A stretch of 64,000 nucleotides of DNA, taken from contig CM028888.1 of the NCBI GenBank assembly GCA_016801885.1, forward strand, positions 5,750,501 through 5,814,500, written 5' to 3'. Shown here in pieces: positions 1-12,300 of the stretch. Under the pieces are notes generated by a model. The model searched no databases. It saw only the letters and a list, made by a program, of their open reading frames with translations, and was not told the origin of the DNA. Position numbers and translations under genes: made by a program. The number at the start of each line of letters is the position of its first letter. The first letter of the stretch is position 1. The DNA comes from Toxotes chatareus. Its lineage: Eukaryota; Chordata; Actinopteri; Toxotidae.

Positions 1-726
1 AGTCTGCAGAGTTGGTGAATTGGCACCCACCGGTGCCGGTCGACACTTTGACTCTGATATAGAGGCTCGACGTGATATTTCACAACACTGTGTGTGTCTG
101 TGTAAGTGTGTTTGCATGTGGATGCTGTTAAATTCATTTATACAGTTAAAGAATGAGATGTTTTTTTTTAGTTACAAGAATGAAACCTAAACCAAAAGAT
201 ACGTATAGATCATCACCAGAAGACACTGATGTAGTTTTTAGTCCGTTTCAGTCGTTGTCTGCTCTAGATGAAGTTCTAATCATATTCAGATATCTCAGGG
301 GAGGGGAATTGTGATATTATCTCAAGAAATTAAAAAAAAAAAAAAAAAACTAGTAAATTTGCACTGACCTTGCTGCTTGTGTAAGGCTTCCTTTTCCATC
401 CACCTGAATTCCTTCTAATATATTCTCGTGTGTCAATGATTACTCTTCAATATTTGACACCCACAACAAATCCTACTCACCCGTTTGTGTGCTCTGAACT
501 GGATCTTGCTGCAGGTGTTACTTCTGGCATGTGGTCACAAGGGCATTGTGTTCTTTGTAAAACCACTAAATAGCCTCAGGCTGAGGATGCTGTCTCACAG
601 CAGGCTTACGTTGTGCAATCGTACCTTAGATCATTGTATGAGAAGTTCTTCTGAGTCATTTTTATATCTGTAGATCAAACAGATGAAAAGCAAAATCTCT
701 CCCCTCTCTTCTCCTATTTCTTGAAG
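1..726 (+). other. trpc4 intron (no exon seen)
   Basis: This stretch precedes the first recognisable trpc4 exon and ends in a pyrimidine-rich tract and AG acceptor at 725-726. I looked for the segment that precedes FVAQPN in the family (AIKYRQKE-like) and did not find it, so the upstream exons lie outside the window. An A-rich run sits near 330-349. Short open frames here have no family resemblance. Confidence 0.7.
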
Positions 727-3519
727 TTTGTAGCTCAGCCAAACTGCCAGCAGCTGTTGGCATCCCGATGGTACGATGAGTTCCCAGGCTGGAGGCGGCG
801 TCACTGGGCAGGGAAGTTCTTCACCTGTGTCTTCATCGGCCTCCTCTACCCCGTGTTTGCTCTCTGCTATCTCATTGCTCCAAAGAGTCGCTATGGCCTC
901 TTCATTCGTAAGCCGTTCATCAAGTTCATCTGCCACACGGCATCCTACCTGACCTTTCTATTCCTGCTGCTCCTCGCCTCCCAGCACATTGTCACCACAG
1001 AGCAGGACAGGCAGGATAGGCAGGGCCCCGCACCAACCACTGTGGAGTGGATGATCCTGCCGTGGGTGCTGGGTGAGTAAAGGGGGTGAGGCCTGGGCAT
1101 TGATTGCGGGTGTCCTCATGTACAAAAATAACACCATGGTCAAGGAGGAGAAATGTTCAACTCATCTCCCAGTATTTAAAGTTAATTTGTAGTCAGGTTA
1201 CCAAGCTTCACTTCAAAAACATCATGCCTGTAAGGATTCTCAGTCATCCAGGTTGTCGTTATCCAAGAAGAGTTGAATCGATTCAACTCATCTTGGCTAA
1301 AAGATCATGTTTTTTTTGATCCGAGTGGTGTAGCAAATGGCTCTAATTACTATGATACCCACGAGCCTCAGTTGCTGTTGCTACGGAGAAGACGAATTAG
1401 AGGTGCAAATCAGAGATGTAGCAAATACAGATCACTTTTAGGGGCTCAAATTAGTGTCAAAAATATTTGAGCTTACTGACATGAAATTCAAAGCAACACT
1501 GTGTCTAAATTCAGCCTGACAGAGCTGCAAACTCTTAGTCTTGTTAATAAAATAACCAGAAATTTTATGTTGCAGTTTCTGATCTTTTGTAGTGTTGATT
1601 CAGTCAGGGGAGTTTCATGCCCATCCAAGCTTGAACTCCCACTCACCTAAAGCTGTCTATGCAGAAAATGATCAGATTTTCCACTGCCCTGTATGCCCAA
1701 AATAAATATACTATTTTAACAAACAGAAACAAGTACTGTCCATGTCCATAGGGATATTTATCAGTCTCTGTATTTCTAGGATTCATCTGGGCAGAGATCA
1801 AGCAAATGTGGGATGGTGGTTTCCAAGACTATGTCCATGACTGGTGGAACCTGATGGACTTTGTCATGAACTCTCTATACCTGGCCACCATCTCGCTCAA
1901 GATTGTAGCCTACACTAAGGTAATTGGTTATCTATGAATAGCATTAGAATTATCATGTGTAGTGTGTTCTTACTTTACCTGTTCCTTTGTCTTTTCCCCA
2001 TTCAGTACAGTGGCAGTAAACCAAGAAACCAGTGGGAAATGTGGCACCCAACACTAGTAGCCGAGGCAGTGTTTGCCATAGCGAACATTTTCAGTTCCCT
2101 GCGCCTTATCTCGCTGTTCACAGCCAACTCTCACCTGGGGCCGCTGCAGATTTCCCTTGGGAGAATGCTGCTGGACATCCTGAAGTTCCTCTTTATCTAC
2201 TGTCTGGTAAACACAACTAACGTTTGCACACGTGCGGGAACATAAACATGAAGTGTGGGACAGTAAATATGACAGAAATACATGGATTGGCTTAAATGAT
2301 TGCATCTGCTTTGCACACACTGTGCTTCTCCAGGTCCTACTGGCCTTCGCTAACGGGCTGAACCAACTGTACTTTTACTATGAGACCAAGGCTTCAGATG
2401 AGAAGGGAAAATGCAAAGGCATCCGATGTGTGGAGCAGAATAACGCCTTCTCCACGTGAGTTCACACGAATATAAACTTGCTTGCGTGCGTAGTGTAGAT
2501 GTGTGATGTTGTGAAATTGAGTGGCAAAGAAAGAGAGAGTTGTGTGTCTGTGTGTATTACTTTCACTGGTTGCAAAATGTGTGAGAAAAAGTTTTGTTGC
2601 TTAGAGAGGCTGATGTTTTAGCAGGATTTCATCACGAGGGTAATGGAATTCTTTCCACTTTCGCTTTCCTTCAGTTGATAAAATGTTCACCCAACAATGG
2701 CAATACACAATATTTATCTTTCCCCTCGCAGGTTATTTGAGACCCTGCAGTCTCTCTTCTGGTCCATCTTTGGTCTAATCAGCTTGTACGTGACCAACGT
2801 GGACGCAGACCATCAGTTCACTGAGTTTGTTGGCGCCACCATGTTCGGCACCTACAACATCATTTCGCTGGTGGTGCTTCTCAACATGCTCATAGCCATG
2901 ATGAACAACTCCTACCAGCACATTGCTGTGAGCACAGAAACAAACATACTGCAAACACGTGTGTGAGAAATAGATAATGCAAAACAAACGTGCTTTTCAA
3001 ATGCTCCCTAATCTTGATTTCAGGATCATGCAGACATTGAGTGGAAATTTGCCAGGACGAAGCTGTGGATGAGTTACTTTGAAGAAGGGGCCACTCTGCC
3101 GGCCCCCTTCAACATCATCCCCAGCCCCAAGTCATTCTGGTACCTCATGTGTTGGATTAAGAAGCAAGTGTGCAAGAGGACAAACTCCAAGAGCCCTGAA
3201 ACCTTTGGATCTCTTGGAGTAAGTTGGATTGTCAAACACTTAAAAACACTCAAAGTCAAAGAATGAATGAGAGCAGAAGTCTTTACTGTTGCAACTCACA
3301 GGGGCCATGTGTTGTAAGACCCACAGACCGCAAAGTTATGTAAGGAAAAATGAAATGTCTTTATCTCCACCTGTCATTCTAACTCTCTTTGGCATCTGAT
3401 GTCTGTTCAGAGGCGAGCAGCAGAGAATCTGAGGATAAACCATCAGTATCAGGTAAATGTTTTCACTTCCAAAGCAAGCTGAAAAAGATTGTCCATCCTC
3501 AGTGAGTGTCTGTGTGTAT

Positions 3520-3559
<40 letters not shown>

Positions 3560-5107
3560 GCATATGTGTGACAGATCACACATTCTGCTGTTCGACTTCC
3601 TTCCTCCACTTTCAATTTCAATCTGTCAGTAGAATGCTTATGCGATGTCTCATACAATGGGCCTGACAATTACACTCAGTGGGATGTTCATCACCATTCC
3701 CTGTAGAAGATTTCCTATTTGTCCACATCTGCAGGGGGTTATTGTCGTACTTCTTCTTGGAGTTGTTGCTTAAAATGTGTTTTCTTTTGTGCGTATGTGT
3801 TTGTCATCCTTTTCCTGGCTGATTGACTGTGAGTTTTGTATTGAAACGACATGTTCATTCAATATTGGAAGATGTTATTGTGTTTGAAAGACTTTTCTTT
3901 TTTTCTTTTTTTTTGTAGGAGGTGCTGAGGAACTTGGTGAAACGTTATGTGGCCGCCATGATCAGAGATGCCAAGACCGAGGAAGGCCTAACTGAAGAGA
4001 ATTTCAAGGTAGGTTCGGGTTCTGCAGGGAAAGAGAAAGACTTAAAGCTGCTGTACACAAAAAATTGTAACTCAACCACCATTTAGCAGTGTAGACTCTT
4101 GGCTTGTCGAGACACATTATTTGTCAGCCATGGTTTGGATCTTCCAGGACATGTAATTGCTTTAAAATAAATGCCATGTTTAAATGTTCTTATATGCTTT
4201 GTGAGAAAAAGAAAGTGGTGTGTCATCATTTTATAAATTACACTTTATCCACTTAGTATTGACTGAGTCGAAATTTAATCATTACCCTGTGGAGTGCTCC
4301 GCAGATACCAGCCACTGGGACTGATGGGACCAACAGTTAAATGAAAAGCATCAGTTAATTTACCCGGGGAGCTTACTCTTTGCTTTGCTGTCTCAGGAGC
4401 TGAAACAAGATATCTCCAGTTTTCGTTACGAAGTGATGGGCATGATGAAGACAGGGAAGCCTACCCTACAGGGGCCAAAGGCCAGTGGCAGCTCAGTGGA
4501 GTCCAGTCTTGCTTACCCAAATTCCTCGCTCAAGGTTTCTCCCTGCCCTCACAGCAGCCAGGTAAAAAGCAAACTTAACAGATTCAAGATCACCACTTCC
4601 ATCCTCAAGGGCACTTCTACAGCTTCGCCCAGGCCGCCTGAGGCTTCTAATGGTCTACCCAATGGACTCTTGTCCCTGGTCTCTGATGAAAGCCCCACTG
4701 AAAAGTCAAGCCAGAGGAGGAACTTCCCCAAAGATATCACTGACTTTGGCTTGCTCCAGAAACGCCACTGGTGCAGCAATGAAGCCACATCAGGTGCAGG
4801 AGAGATTTCCAGAAAGATGTACTCTTTATCAGAGGAAGCAGGGGAGTCTGGGGAATCAGACACAGGGGAGCAGGACAATGAGCATACAGTTACAGGTAAG
4901 GATGAGAAAGAGCTCTTCAAGGGAGAAAAGACAGAAGACACATCAGTGACTGAGGCAGTGAATGAGAATAGAGAGGTCTCAAATACCAACTGCAGCTTGG
5001 AGGAAGATGGGGGAAGAAAATCCAAGGAAAAGGACAAAGAGAGTTTATCCTGCGTTGACCAAGTAGCTGATGGATGTTTGCCAGAGACGTGCAGAGAAGA
5101 ATCGTAA
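727..5107 (+). CDS. trpc4: Short transient receptor potential channel 4 (TRPC4), 3' part of gene, 9 exons
   Basis: TRPC4 is a non-selective, calcium-permeable plasma-membrane channel opened downstream of Gq/Gi and phospholipase C. Exons: 727-1072, 1780-1919, 2006-2206, 2334-2455, 2732-2927, 3024-3218, 3411-3452, 3919-4008, 4397-5107. All have AG/GT borders and compatible phases, giving 680 residues. The sequence opens with FVAQPNCQQLLASRWYDEF. S1 (FICHTASYLTFLFLLLLAS) follows, then S2 across the first junction, S3 (WWNLMDFVMNSLYLATISLK), S4, and S5. Next come the two outer-pore cysteines (CKGIRC), the pore helix with the TRPC LFW motif (SLFWSIFGLI), S6 and the TRP box (EWKFARTKLWMSYF). IRDAKTEEGLTEENFK and ELKQDISSF match the cytoplasmic C-terminal region. 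The N-terminal ankyrin and coiled-coil exons are off the left edge. TRPC5 is the nearest alternative, but the adjacent postn gene favours TRPC4. The tail ends in CREES, without the family's usual VTTRL. Confidence 0.93.
3522..3560. repeat. (GT)n microsatellite in trpc4 intron
   Basis: Pure GT repeat about 70 bases after the donor of the short 42-bp exon 3411-3452. Confidence 0.9.
4397..5107 (+). CDS. trpc4: trpc4 last coding exon, divergent C-terminal tail
   Basis: This is the last of the nine exons. It starts after the acceptor AG at 4395-4396 and ends with TAA at 5105-5107. The first part aligns with TRPC4 (ELKQDISSFRYEV, then ITDFGLLQKRH and a FSVSEEV-like MYSLSEEAGESG). The last 90 or so residues are rich in Glu, Lys, Ser and Thr and do not resemble the mammalian tail. 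There is no VTTRL PDZ-binding end in this frame, and I did not find it in the other forward frames near the stop. Confidence 0.8.
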   Translation, partial: ELKQDISSFRYEVMGMMKTGKPTLQGPKASGSSVESSLAYPNSSLKVSPCPHSSQVKSKLNRFKITTSILKGTSTASPRPPEASNGLPNGLLSLVSDESPTEKSSQRRNFPKDITDFGLLQKRHWCSNEATSGAGEISRKMYSLSEEAGESGESDTGEQDNEHTVTGKDEKELFKGEKTEDTSVTEAVNENREVSNTNCSLEEDGGRKSKEKDKESLSCVDQVADGCLPETCREES

Positions 5108-8100
5108 GACATGGCGGTACATGAACATAACTACAGTCTGTGTAATGATGGACTGAAGGAAGAGACTGACAATCAGTGTGAGCTTCGAGTGAGGAATGCT
5201 GTTTCAGAAAAGTATGTGTTTTGAAAAGAGTCTTAACTTTTCCAGTAGTTACTAAAGTAATGATCAGCTTTGATCTTTGGAGACTCAGGGAGGCCTTTGG
5301 TTTAAGAGTTTTAAAATGCTGTTCCGTTAGTAGTGGAGATGCAGCAAAAGTAAATGGAGCTCTGTGTGAGCATTTAGATAGAAGGATAAAGTAATTTATC
5401 TTATCTCTTCCCTGTAGATGATTGGAAAGTAATTATTTCCTGAAACGGATAATTTCCTCCTTTTTTAACCTCCTCTCTCACCCTTGCCCTTATCTGACAT
5501 GTGCCCCTCTTTTCAAGTTATCCATCGTTCACCATAATCCCTCCTTTATCAATTTCTCTCTACCTCTTTTCCTGTCCTGTTTTATCTCGACGCCGCTTTA
5601 TCTCTTCCCATCCTTATCTCACTAGAGCAATAGATGTGTTCTGTTTTAGACCCGACTCTCTGCCTTATTCTGTCTGTTTCTGCACTTTACACACTTTACA
5701 CTGGCATACAGTATCTCAAAGACGTGTCAAGCTCTGATCATGCAACAACAACTATGTCAGTGTTTTTCTATGCAAAAACCTGGGATTGTGATTCTCATCA
5801 ATCTGACGAGGACGATCGCATATTAAGCGGCAGCAGTTCATGACCAGTATTCCTATGTTTAGGGTGGAGCGTGGCTGACTGCAAGTCAAAGAATAATGGG
5901 AGATATACAATATGAACACAGCCTATCAACCATTTAAAGCAACATATTATTCATGTTTTATCACTCCTACAGAAAATGAACCTCTTATTTTGAGAAGATT
6001 TGTTGTTTTTAAAAGATACCTTTAGATGTCATGTTAGTTTGTATGAATGTCATAGAGATTAAAGCATAGATCAGAAATAAACCTAAAAATATACTCTTTA
6101 TTTGGCTTTTTTCTTTTGTTCAATGCACATTAAGGACAGATACAAACATGAAGACATGACTCAGACACTATCTAAAAATGCATTAATGGTTTTGAAAGTT
6201 ATTATTATTAGTTCATTTTCCGTCAAAATAATCTTTGGACTCTTCACTTAACACTCCCCCAGTTACTTAACTTCTTTACCATTTAACTTTTTATTGTGGA
6301 CTTAGACCAAGGCCTATACAGATTTAATGACTCTAACAGAATTACTCCAGCAACAATCTGTCCATTTAAAGCTGATAAAGCCTTCCGTTAGTTCCAACTG
6401 TCAGTATAGCAACAGTGTAAAATCATGTATTTTGTTTTTTATCGCCCAGCAATTTTCCACCACTTCAGCAACAGGTCTTATATACTCTCTCTTGAAAACT
6501 CTTTTGGACCTGTGAGCACTGTGACTTTGTTAATTGAATCTGTGCTACAGTCATTACATTACACTATAGTAATTATGACAGACTGGACATTTTTGTTTTC
6601 TCTGAACTGATTTTCTTTGGCTGCTTTCTGTCCCTCTCCTATTTGTACTTCTCAGTGGTCTGTAATTTCTATCAGCGAACAAGTGACCCCAGCAAGTGAA
6701 AAAGAGATGAAATATTCAAGAGATGATGAAACTGCTCCATGTGTGATCAAAAGGCTGCGCTGAAATGCTCCTGGGGTTGTGATGGATCTTGCAACTGCAC
6801 TGAACCAGACTGTCACAGATGTGGATAACTCATGAATATAAAGTGATCAAACTTGCATGTGTACATGCTCACACTCCTACTTTAAATGTGTAAATCAAGT
6901 ATTGTGTCATGCTACAGACACTAGTTGTTAAAACCACTCATGTATGACTTTCAGTTTTGACTGAACTGATCAGTTCTGAACCTCTACATTTCACTTCAGT
7001 GCTTAAATATGTATTTGGGTCCTTTCAAATTCCCCAAGGAAAAAAAAAGACTCTAAAATACATAAAACATTTAAATTCACTGTTCATGTGATGGATCAAA
7101 ATATATTTTTTTAATAAAAAACAAAAACTAGGATGGAATCAGATTCATGAATTCATCTTCAAGGTGAACTAATATGAACTTATTGTTTCGTCTTATTCTC
7201 TTTACCTTTAAAGGAACTCTCAAATATGACCTGTATAATCCAAAATTTAGAAAAAGCTGAGCTCACTAGAGTCTGAATTTTATTCAGTCATACCCATTTA
7301 ATTAATTAAATAGATTGTGCAGACTAGAGTGAAGCACATCTGTTTTTTGTACCACTCGTCATGGCCTTAAGGAGCTTTTATGTTAGATGAGCCGTGGACA
7401 GTATAAATTCTGTTATTACATTCACTTAGAGTGCCATTTTGAAAACTGTTATCCAAGTAAAAAGCCACACATGGCTGTACTGACAAGTCCTTCCCACTAG
7501 GGGGAGATGTCAGTATATACACAGGAGTGCCTCAGTTCTGCTTCCTCTACCTCTACCTACCTGCAAGCTGGAGAGGAATGTGATGCAGTCCTGTGGGCAG
7601 CAGCAAGGTGTCATACAACGCTCAACTGGATTTAAAGAGAACAAATTTATTTACAGTTGCATGTAGTATTAGTAGTGTTGTGCTGGTAAGGTTTAAATTG
7701 CTGTATATTGCAGATGGGGCTGAACGTGTGTGTTCTGAGTCTGTCTTTTTTTTTTTCTTTATTTAATGCTAAGATAGCATCAGACAGGAAGCACTCTCCA
7801 AAGGAAGGAGGCCAAGTCCGAGAAGGGGAGAAGGCTCATTGTCTTGCATGCTGCTGTTGTCCCTGGGATCAGAGAGGTCATGTGAGTTCATAAGGACTGA
7901 CTTAATCTGTGATGCACGTGTTATTAAATGTGATTTTCAGCCAATCATTCAAAGAATGAAGCACACTTACTTTATCCTACTGATAGCAAACTGGTTTCTT
8001 ATTTTTGAACAAGAAAATTTTCAGGTAAATCTCACTGCTCTTTACTGTCCCCAATGCGTAGGCCTATCCATTTGCTGTATAAGAAACCAAACATTCACCT

Positions 8101-9197
8101 TCACCTGACTATACTCTGTGGTCACATTTATTCTTAATTTAAGGAACCGACATCACCACGAGAGTCCTGAACCTCACGGCTCCTGTTTAGAAGAATCCTG
8201 TTCATGTTCACAAGATCATACATGATGACGTCCGGGGAGCCTGTTACATAATGAATTTTTCCTTTGATGCTGTATCAGATCTGAGTTTCAACCTGGGAGA
8301 CGGAGACAGCTGCAGGGAAAAGTTTGGACTGGGGAAAGGTTGAGCTGATGAACGATGAACATGACAGCAGGGAGGATGAAGGGGAAAAAAAGGAGCCGCA
8401 GCACAAAGGGGAGTTCAAGGGAGGAAAGGCTGGTGGAAATGATGAATCCACATCATAAAAGTAATGAGGAGGAGAGCTGTATTCAAGAGGATGGATGATA
8501 AAAATTACAGTCAGGCTTCTGTTAAGCAAAGTGTAAACCTATCATCTACACATATTCATCACCATGGGTCTTTGGGTTTGATATACAGCCTTATTTTCTA
8601 GCACATTAACAACATCTAAATCAATTTTATTTACATATTTTGCTGCCAAATGTCACAAGCTCACATATTGGAGGTGTGCTTACTGCCTGTGTGTGTGTAT
8701 GTATGTTTTGATGTAAATGTAAAACAGTGTGTAGAGTTATTAGCTCATATATCTCTGTATTCCTCTATGTGTGCTCACATGTTCCTTTTTGTGCATCTTT
8801 TAACTGTGGTGAGACTCCAAGTTTGTTCTCCTCTCAAAATACTCCATTCATCTTAAATCCTTGGATCAAAACCTCTGTGTTACATGGTAGTCTAATATAC
8901 TTTTACAGGACAATACACAGTTGGAAAACAAGCTGTCATTACAGAGTGTAGAGGAATGTATGGTTAGAGTTACAGGGTGTCCTTGGTGCTCTGGGATGTG
9001 ATGGTGGTAAAGAAATTCATGTGAAACAACGTGAGGGAGGGGGAGACAATAGGCTTGTGCTTGAGTTAGAGCTGGAGGGAGGATTTTGACTAAAGAGAAG
9101 GGTGTGTACAGGATCTAATGGTATGGAAAAGACAGTGAGAGAGTCAAAAAAAAAAAAGTGGGTGGCTACGGGTGTGTGTTGGAGAGAGAGTTGTTGG
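5108..9197 (+). other. trpc4 3' UTR and trpc4-postn intergenic spacer
   Basis: No protein-coding exon is recognisable here. The trpc4 3' UTR must begin at 5108. A candidate AATAAA polyadenylation signal lies at 6076-6081, and another A-rich AATAAA lies near 7111. A C/T-rich block occupies about 5470-5620. The rest is AT-rich unique-looking sequence leading into the postn promoter. Confidence 0.5.
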
Positions 9198-9204
9198 TAT
9201 AAAA
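9198..9204 (+). promoter_or_regulatory. postn: postn TATA box
   Basis: A perfect TATAAAA lies about 112 bases upstream of the postn start codon. Transcription would be expected to start near 9230, giving a 5' UTR of roughly 85 bases that contains a short GT run (about 9249-9264). The assignment rests on the match and the spacing only. Confidence 0.6.
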
Positions 9205-9315
9205 GCTCCCTCCCTCATGCACGGTCCCATATCTCCCGTGTATTTTGGGGGTGTGTGTGTGTGTGAGAGTGTTTCTTTGTGCCCTTGCAGTACAGAGGAT
9301 TGATAACTCCCCAGG

Positions 9316-12300
9316 ATGCATCGGCTGCTAGTGGTGACCTCAGTGCTGGTGGCACTCTGCTGTCTAGCGAGTGTGGATTCTTCCGCTTATGACAAGATAG
9401 TCACCCACAGTCGCATACGGGCCAGAAATAAAGGGTAAGGAAATGGGACATGGTTGACAAGGGGGAAAAATAGAATGCTGATAGAATATAGTCCTGATCT
9501 TTTTTTTTTTTGCATTTGTCTACAGATATAAGAACATAAATTGCATGATTTCTAACAAGCTGACAGATATGTAGAGTGCTGTGTGTGTGTCAGATTTTAT
9601 TTGTGCTGTTTTAAGGCAGTTTTTAAACACATAGAGCACCAGATCATGATTTGAGAAACAGGTCAGCCACATTGATGAAAATATCGATTCAAGCCATAAC
9701 GGAAAATCCAATGTTCTCTCTCACATTCATTCTCTCTTCCACTACTAATATATGAGCTGAATTTAGGGTTTGACATTGATTCTGAATTGAATTTTTTTCA
9801 TTTAGGTTCAAGGGCTTTCATTGCTTTGTGAAATCAACCTATATTGAAGAAATTGTGATTAGACAGAGAAAGGGTGAAAAGTTTAAATTTCAGATCATTG
9901 GTTATTCAAATAAAGAGAAAGGAACACTGTGCATAAGCCTTGGCATGTATAAATGACTTTTTTTTTTTTTTTTTTTTTTACCTCCATTCACTCCTCCCTG
10001 TTTCATGCCTTCACTCAACAACCCTCACCTCCTCTCTTTTCATCACATTGTCCTTTCTTCACCTTACCTGTCTTTCTCCCCACACCTTGTCCACCTTCAT
10101 GTGCTCCCACAACCTGCCTCACCTACCCTTTCTCCTCCTCCTCCTCCTCCCCTGATTCTCACTTTCTTTGTCACTTCCTCCTGCCCCATCCCACCTCTCA
10201 CAGACCCAATATGTGCGCTCTGCAGCAGGTCCTGGGGACCGAGAAGAAGTACTTCAGCACGTGTAGGAGCTGGTACAAACGCTCCATCTGTGGCAAGGAG
10301 ACGTAAGTTTTTACCATATATGCATAGAACCCAACAGGTCTTACCCAAAATAGAAACCACTCCCAGCTTCCACTCAGTAGCAGTAAAGCAGTAAAGACTT
10401 AAAACTACAGATGATTTTCAGTAGAGGTAGTAACTCTGATAGTGGTAAATTCTAGCAAAAATCTAGTGTTCATTCTGAGTCTTTTTTTCAGACTTTTCAG
10501 TCAGATAAGCATCAAGTACTTGAAGTTTTTGTACATGTGAATGTATTTCACCGCTTGTATTAACCTCCTCACCTGTTACAAGGTCACTTTTTTTTCCCTT
10601 TTTACTATGATTCAAACAGCAGAGGTCAGCTCTGTGGACCCTCAGGCTCTTTTTTGTTTCAAGCCATCTGGACATGCAGCTGTCCCACTTTCCTCTCTGA
10701 ACCTTCACAAAAATAGCTCTAGGTTCCATGATGATGGTGATGATTGATTATTTTCAGCATTTCAGATGTGTCATTTTGACAATTTTGAGAGATTTCTTAA
10801 ACGTGGTAAGAGAAAGGGTCCAAGCTACTGCATCTCATTTTTGTTTTTCCTTGAGCTTTAGCCCAATATACATTCAACTAGATGTCACACTCATCTTATA
10901 CATGGAAACTACAGGATTGCTCTCTTTCTCTCATTGTCCACATCACCCTTCCCCTCCTTACAAGTCCGGGCAGGCTGTGTAGCCTGCGGGTGGGTGTACT
11001 CTCATTCTAGGCCTGCTGATGTTGTAAACTGTGCTCAAGAGTAATTGATGCCCCACTTCCCGTCAGACATGTTTTGGGTGCCCAGGAAAAAACCTGTCTA
11101 TATGCTTTTAGTGTATGTGTGCAGTTAGGTGAAACAGAGAGTGTACTGCAGCTCCAGTTTCACCAGATTTGGGGCCTTGGCAGGGGTAGCAGGTATTTGA
11201 TGGGCTGTACTTGTGCTGCATGCAGAATATGAGTATAAGTGTGTCTCATACTGAGTTTAGAAATTAAGCTGTTCTTAAGTTTTGGACAAACTATACTTCT
11301 TTGAGTGAGCTATAAGAAACTGCTGCTAAGATAATTTTGATACCTCTGGTTTAAGTGTTTTGTGTCCCACAGTGGCAGTAATAAAAAAAACCTATAAAAA
11401 TGAGTTTTGACTGATTTAAAGATGCCAAATTTCAAGATCCTAACACACCAAAATGTTGGATTACCAGCAAAGGAGTGCAGTTTGATCTGCATGAATGGTT
11501 TTAGATTTCTGGAATGCAAGAGGACGTGTTGTTGATGGATTCAGTCAGTCAGTATGATATGATATGTTCTTGTGATGATCATAAATTGTAAAATATATCA
11601 GATATAGCTGCTGATGTGTTAATGGAGTGTAAGGCTCGACTGGAGCTGTTCTACCTTGTAGGTTACTAAAGTGTAGTGGGGATTGAAAAAAAAAATGCAT
11701 TTACTTTCTCACTTACTCTCAATCGTTCACACACACACTCATAAAAAAAACACACTCACACACAAGCAGACACACACATCATGTCTTTACCATGCAATCA
11801 GCTATCACACCTGCTGCTGTGTTAGGATTAGCATGGAAATAAGGAGACAAGAGAGACTATGAATAAAAGAATGATTCAGTACCAACACAGCAAAGCCTAT
11901 ACTGAGATTATATGACATGGAACCACCCAGCAATTACTGAAAAAGTAGTACAATACAACATAATATGAAGGGACCCATAAGGAGGGTAATGAAACCCTCA
12001 TTACAACAGTAGATAGATCAACAGTAGATACAAAACGTGTTTGATTGTTTTTATTTTTTGGATTAAGTTGCTCTAAAGATAAACGAGTTAACTTTAACAA
12101 ATTCTCAAACTTCTTGCTTGTTTTAAAGGGGTTTTTTTTCTGTCCATTGTGTAAGGCATATTAAAAGTATAAGGTAAGAAAGGTATAAAAACATTTCATT
12201 CAGCCAAAAGATGTGAAAACTAAAAAAATAAAAACAGCTTAAAGGGAAATTGCCATGTGTATTCACATTTTCAGTTTGTACAGGGACACATAGAGACTAA

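Noticed and set aside
485..673. Possible additional trpc4 exon upstream of 727
   Set aside because: The translation has no resemblance to the TRPC segment that precedes FVAQPN, and no acceptor/donor pair with the right phase frames it.
4549..5112. 187-residue minus-strand open frame opposite the trpc4 last exon
   Set aside because: It is antisense to a well-supported exon, and its serine/phenylalanine-rich content mirrors the Glu/Lys-rich sense strand.
10005..10394. 129-residue frame rich in Pro and Ser before postn exon 2
   Set aside because: It arises from the polypyrimidine-rich intron end. The true exon (10204-10302) is read in another frame with EMI-domain sequence.
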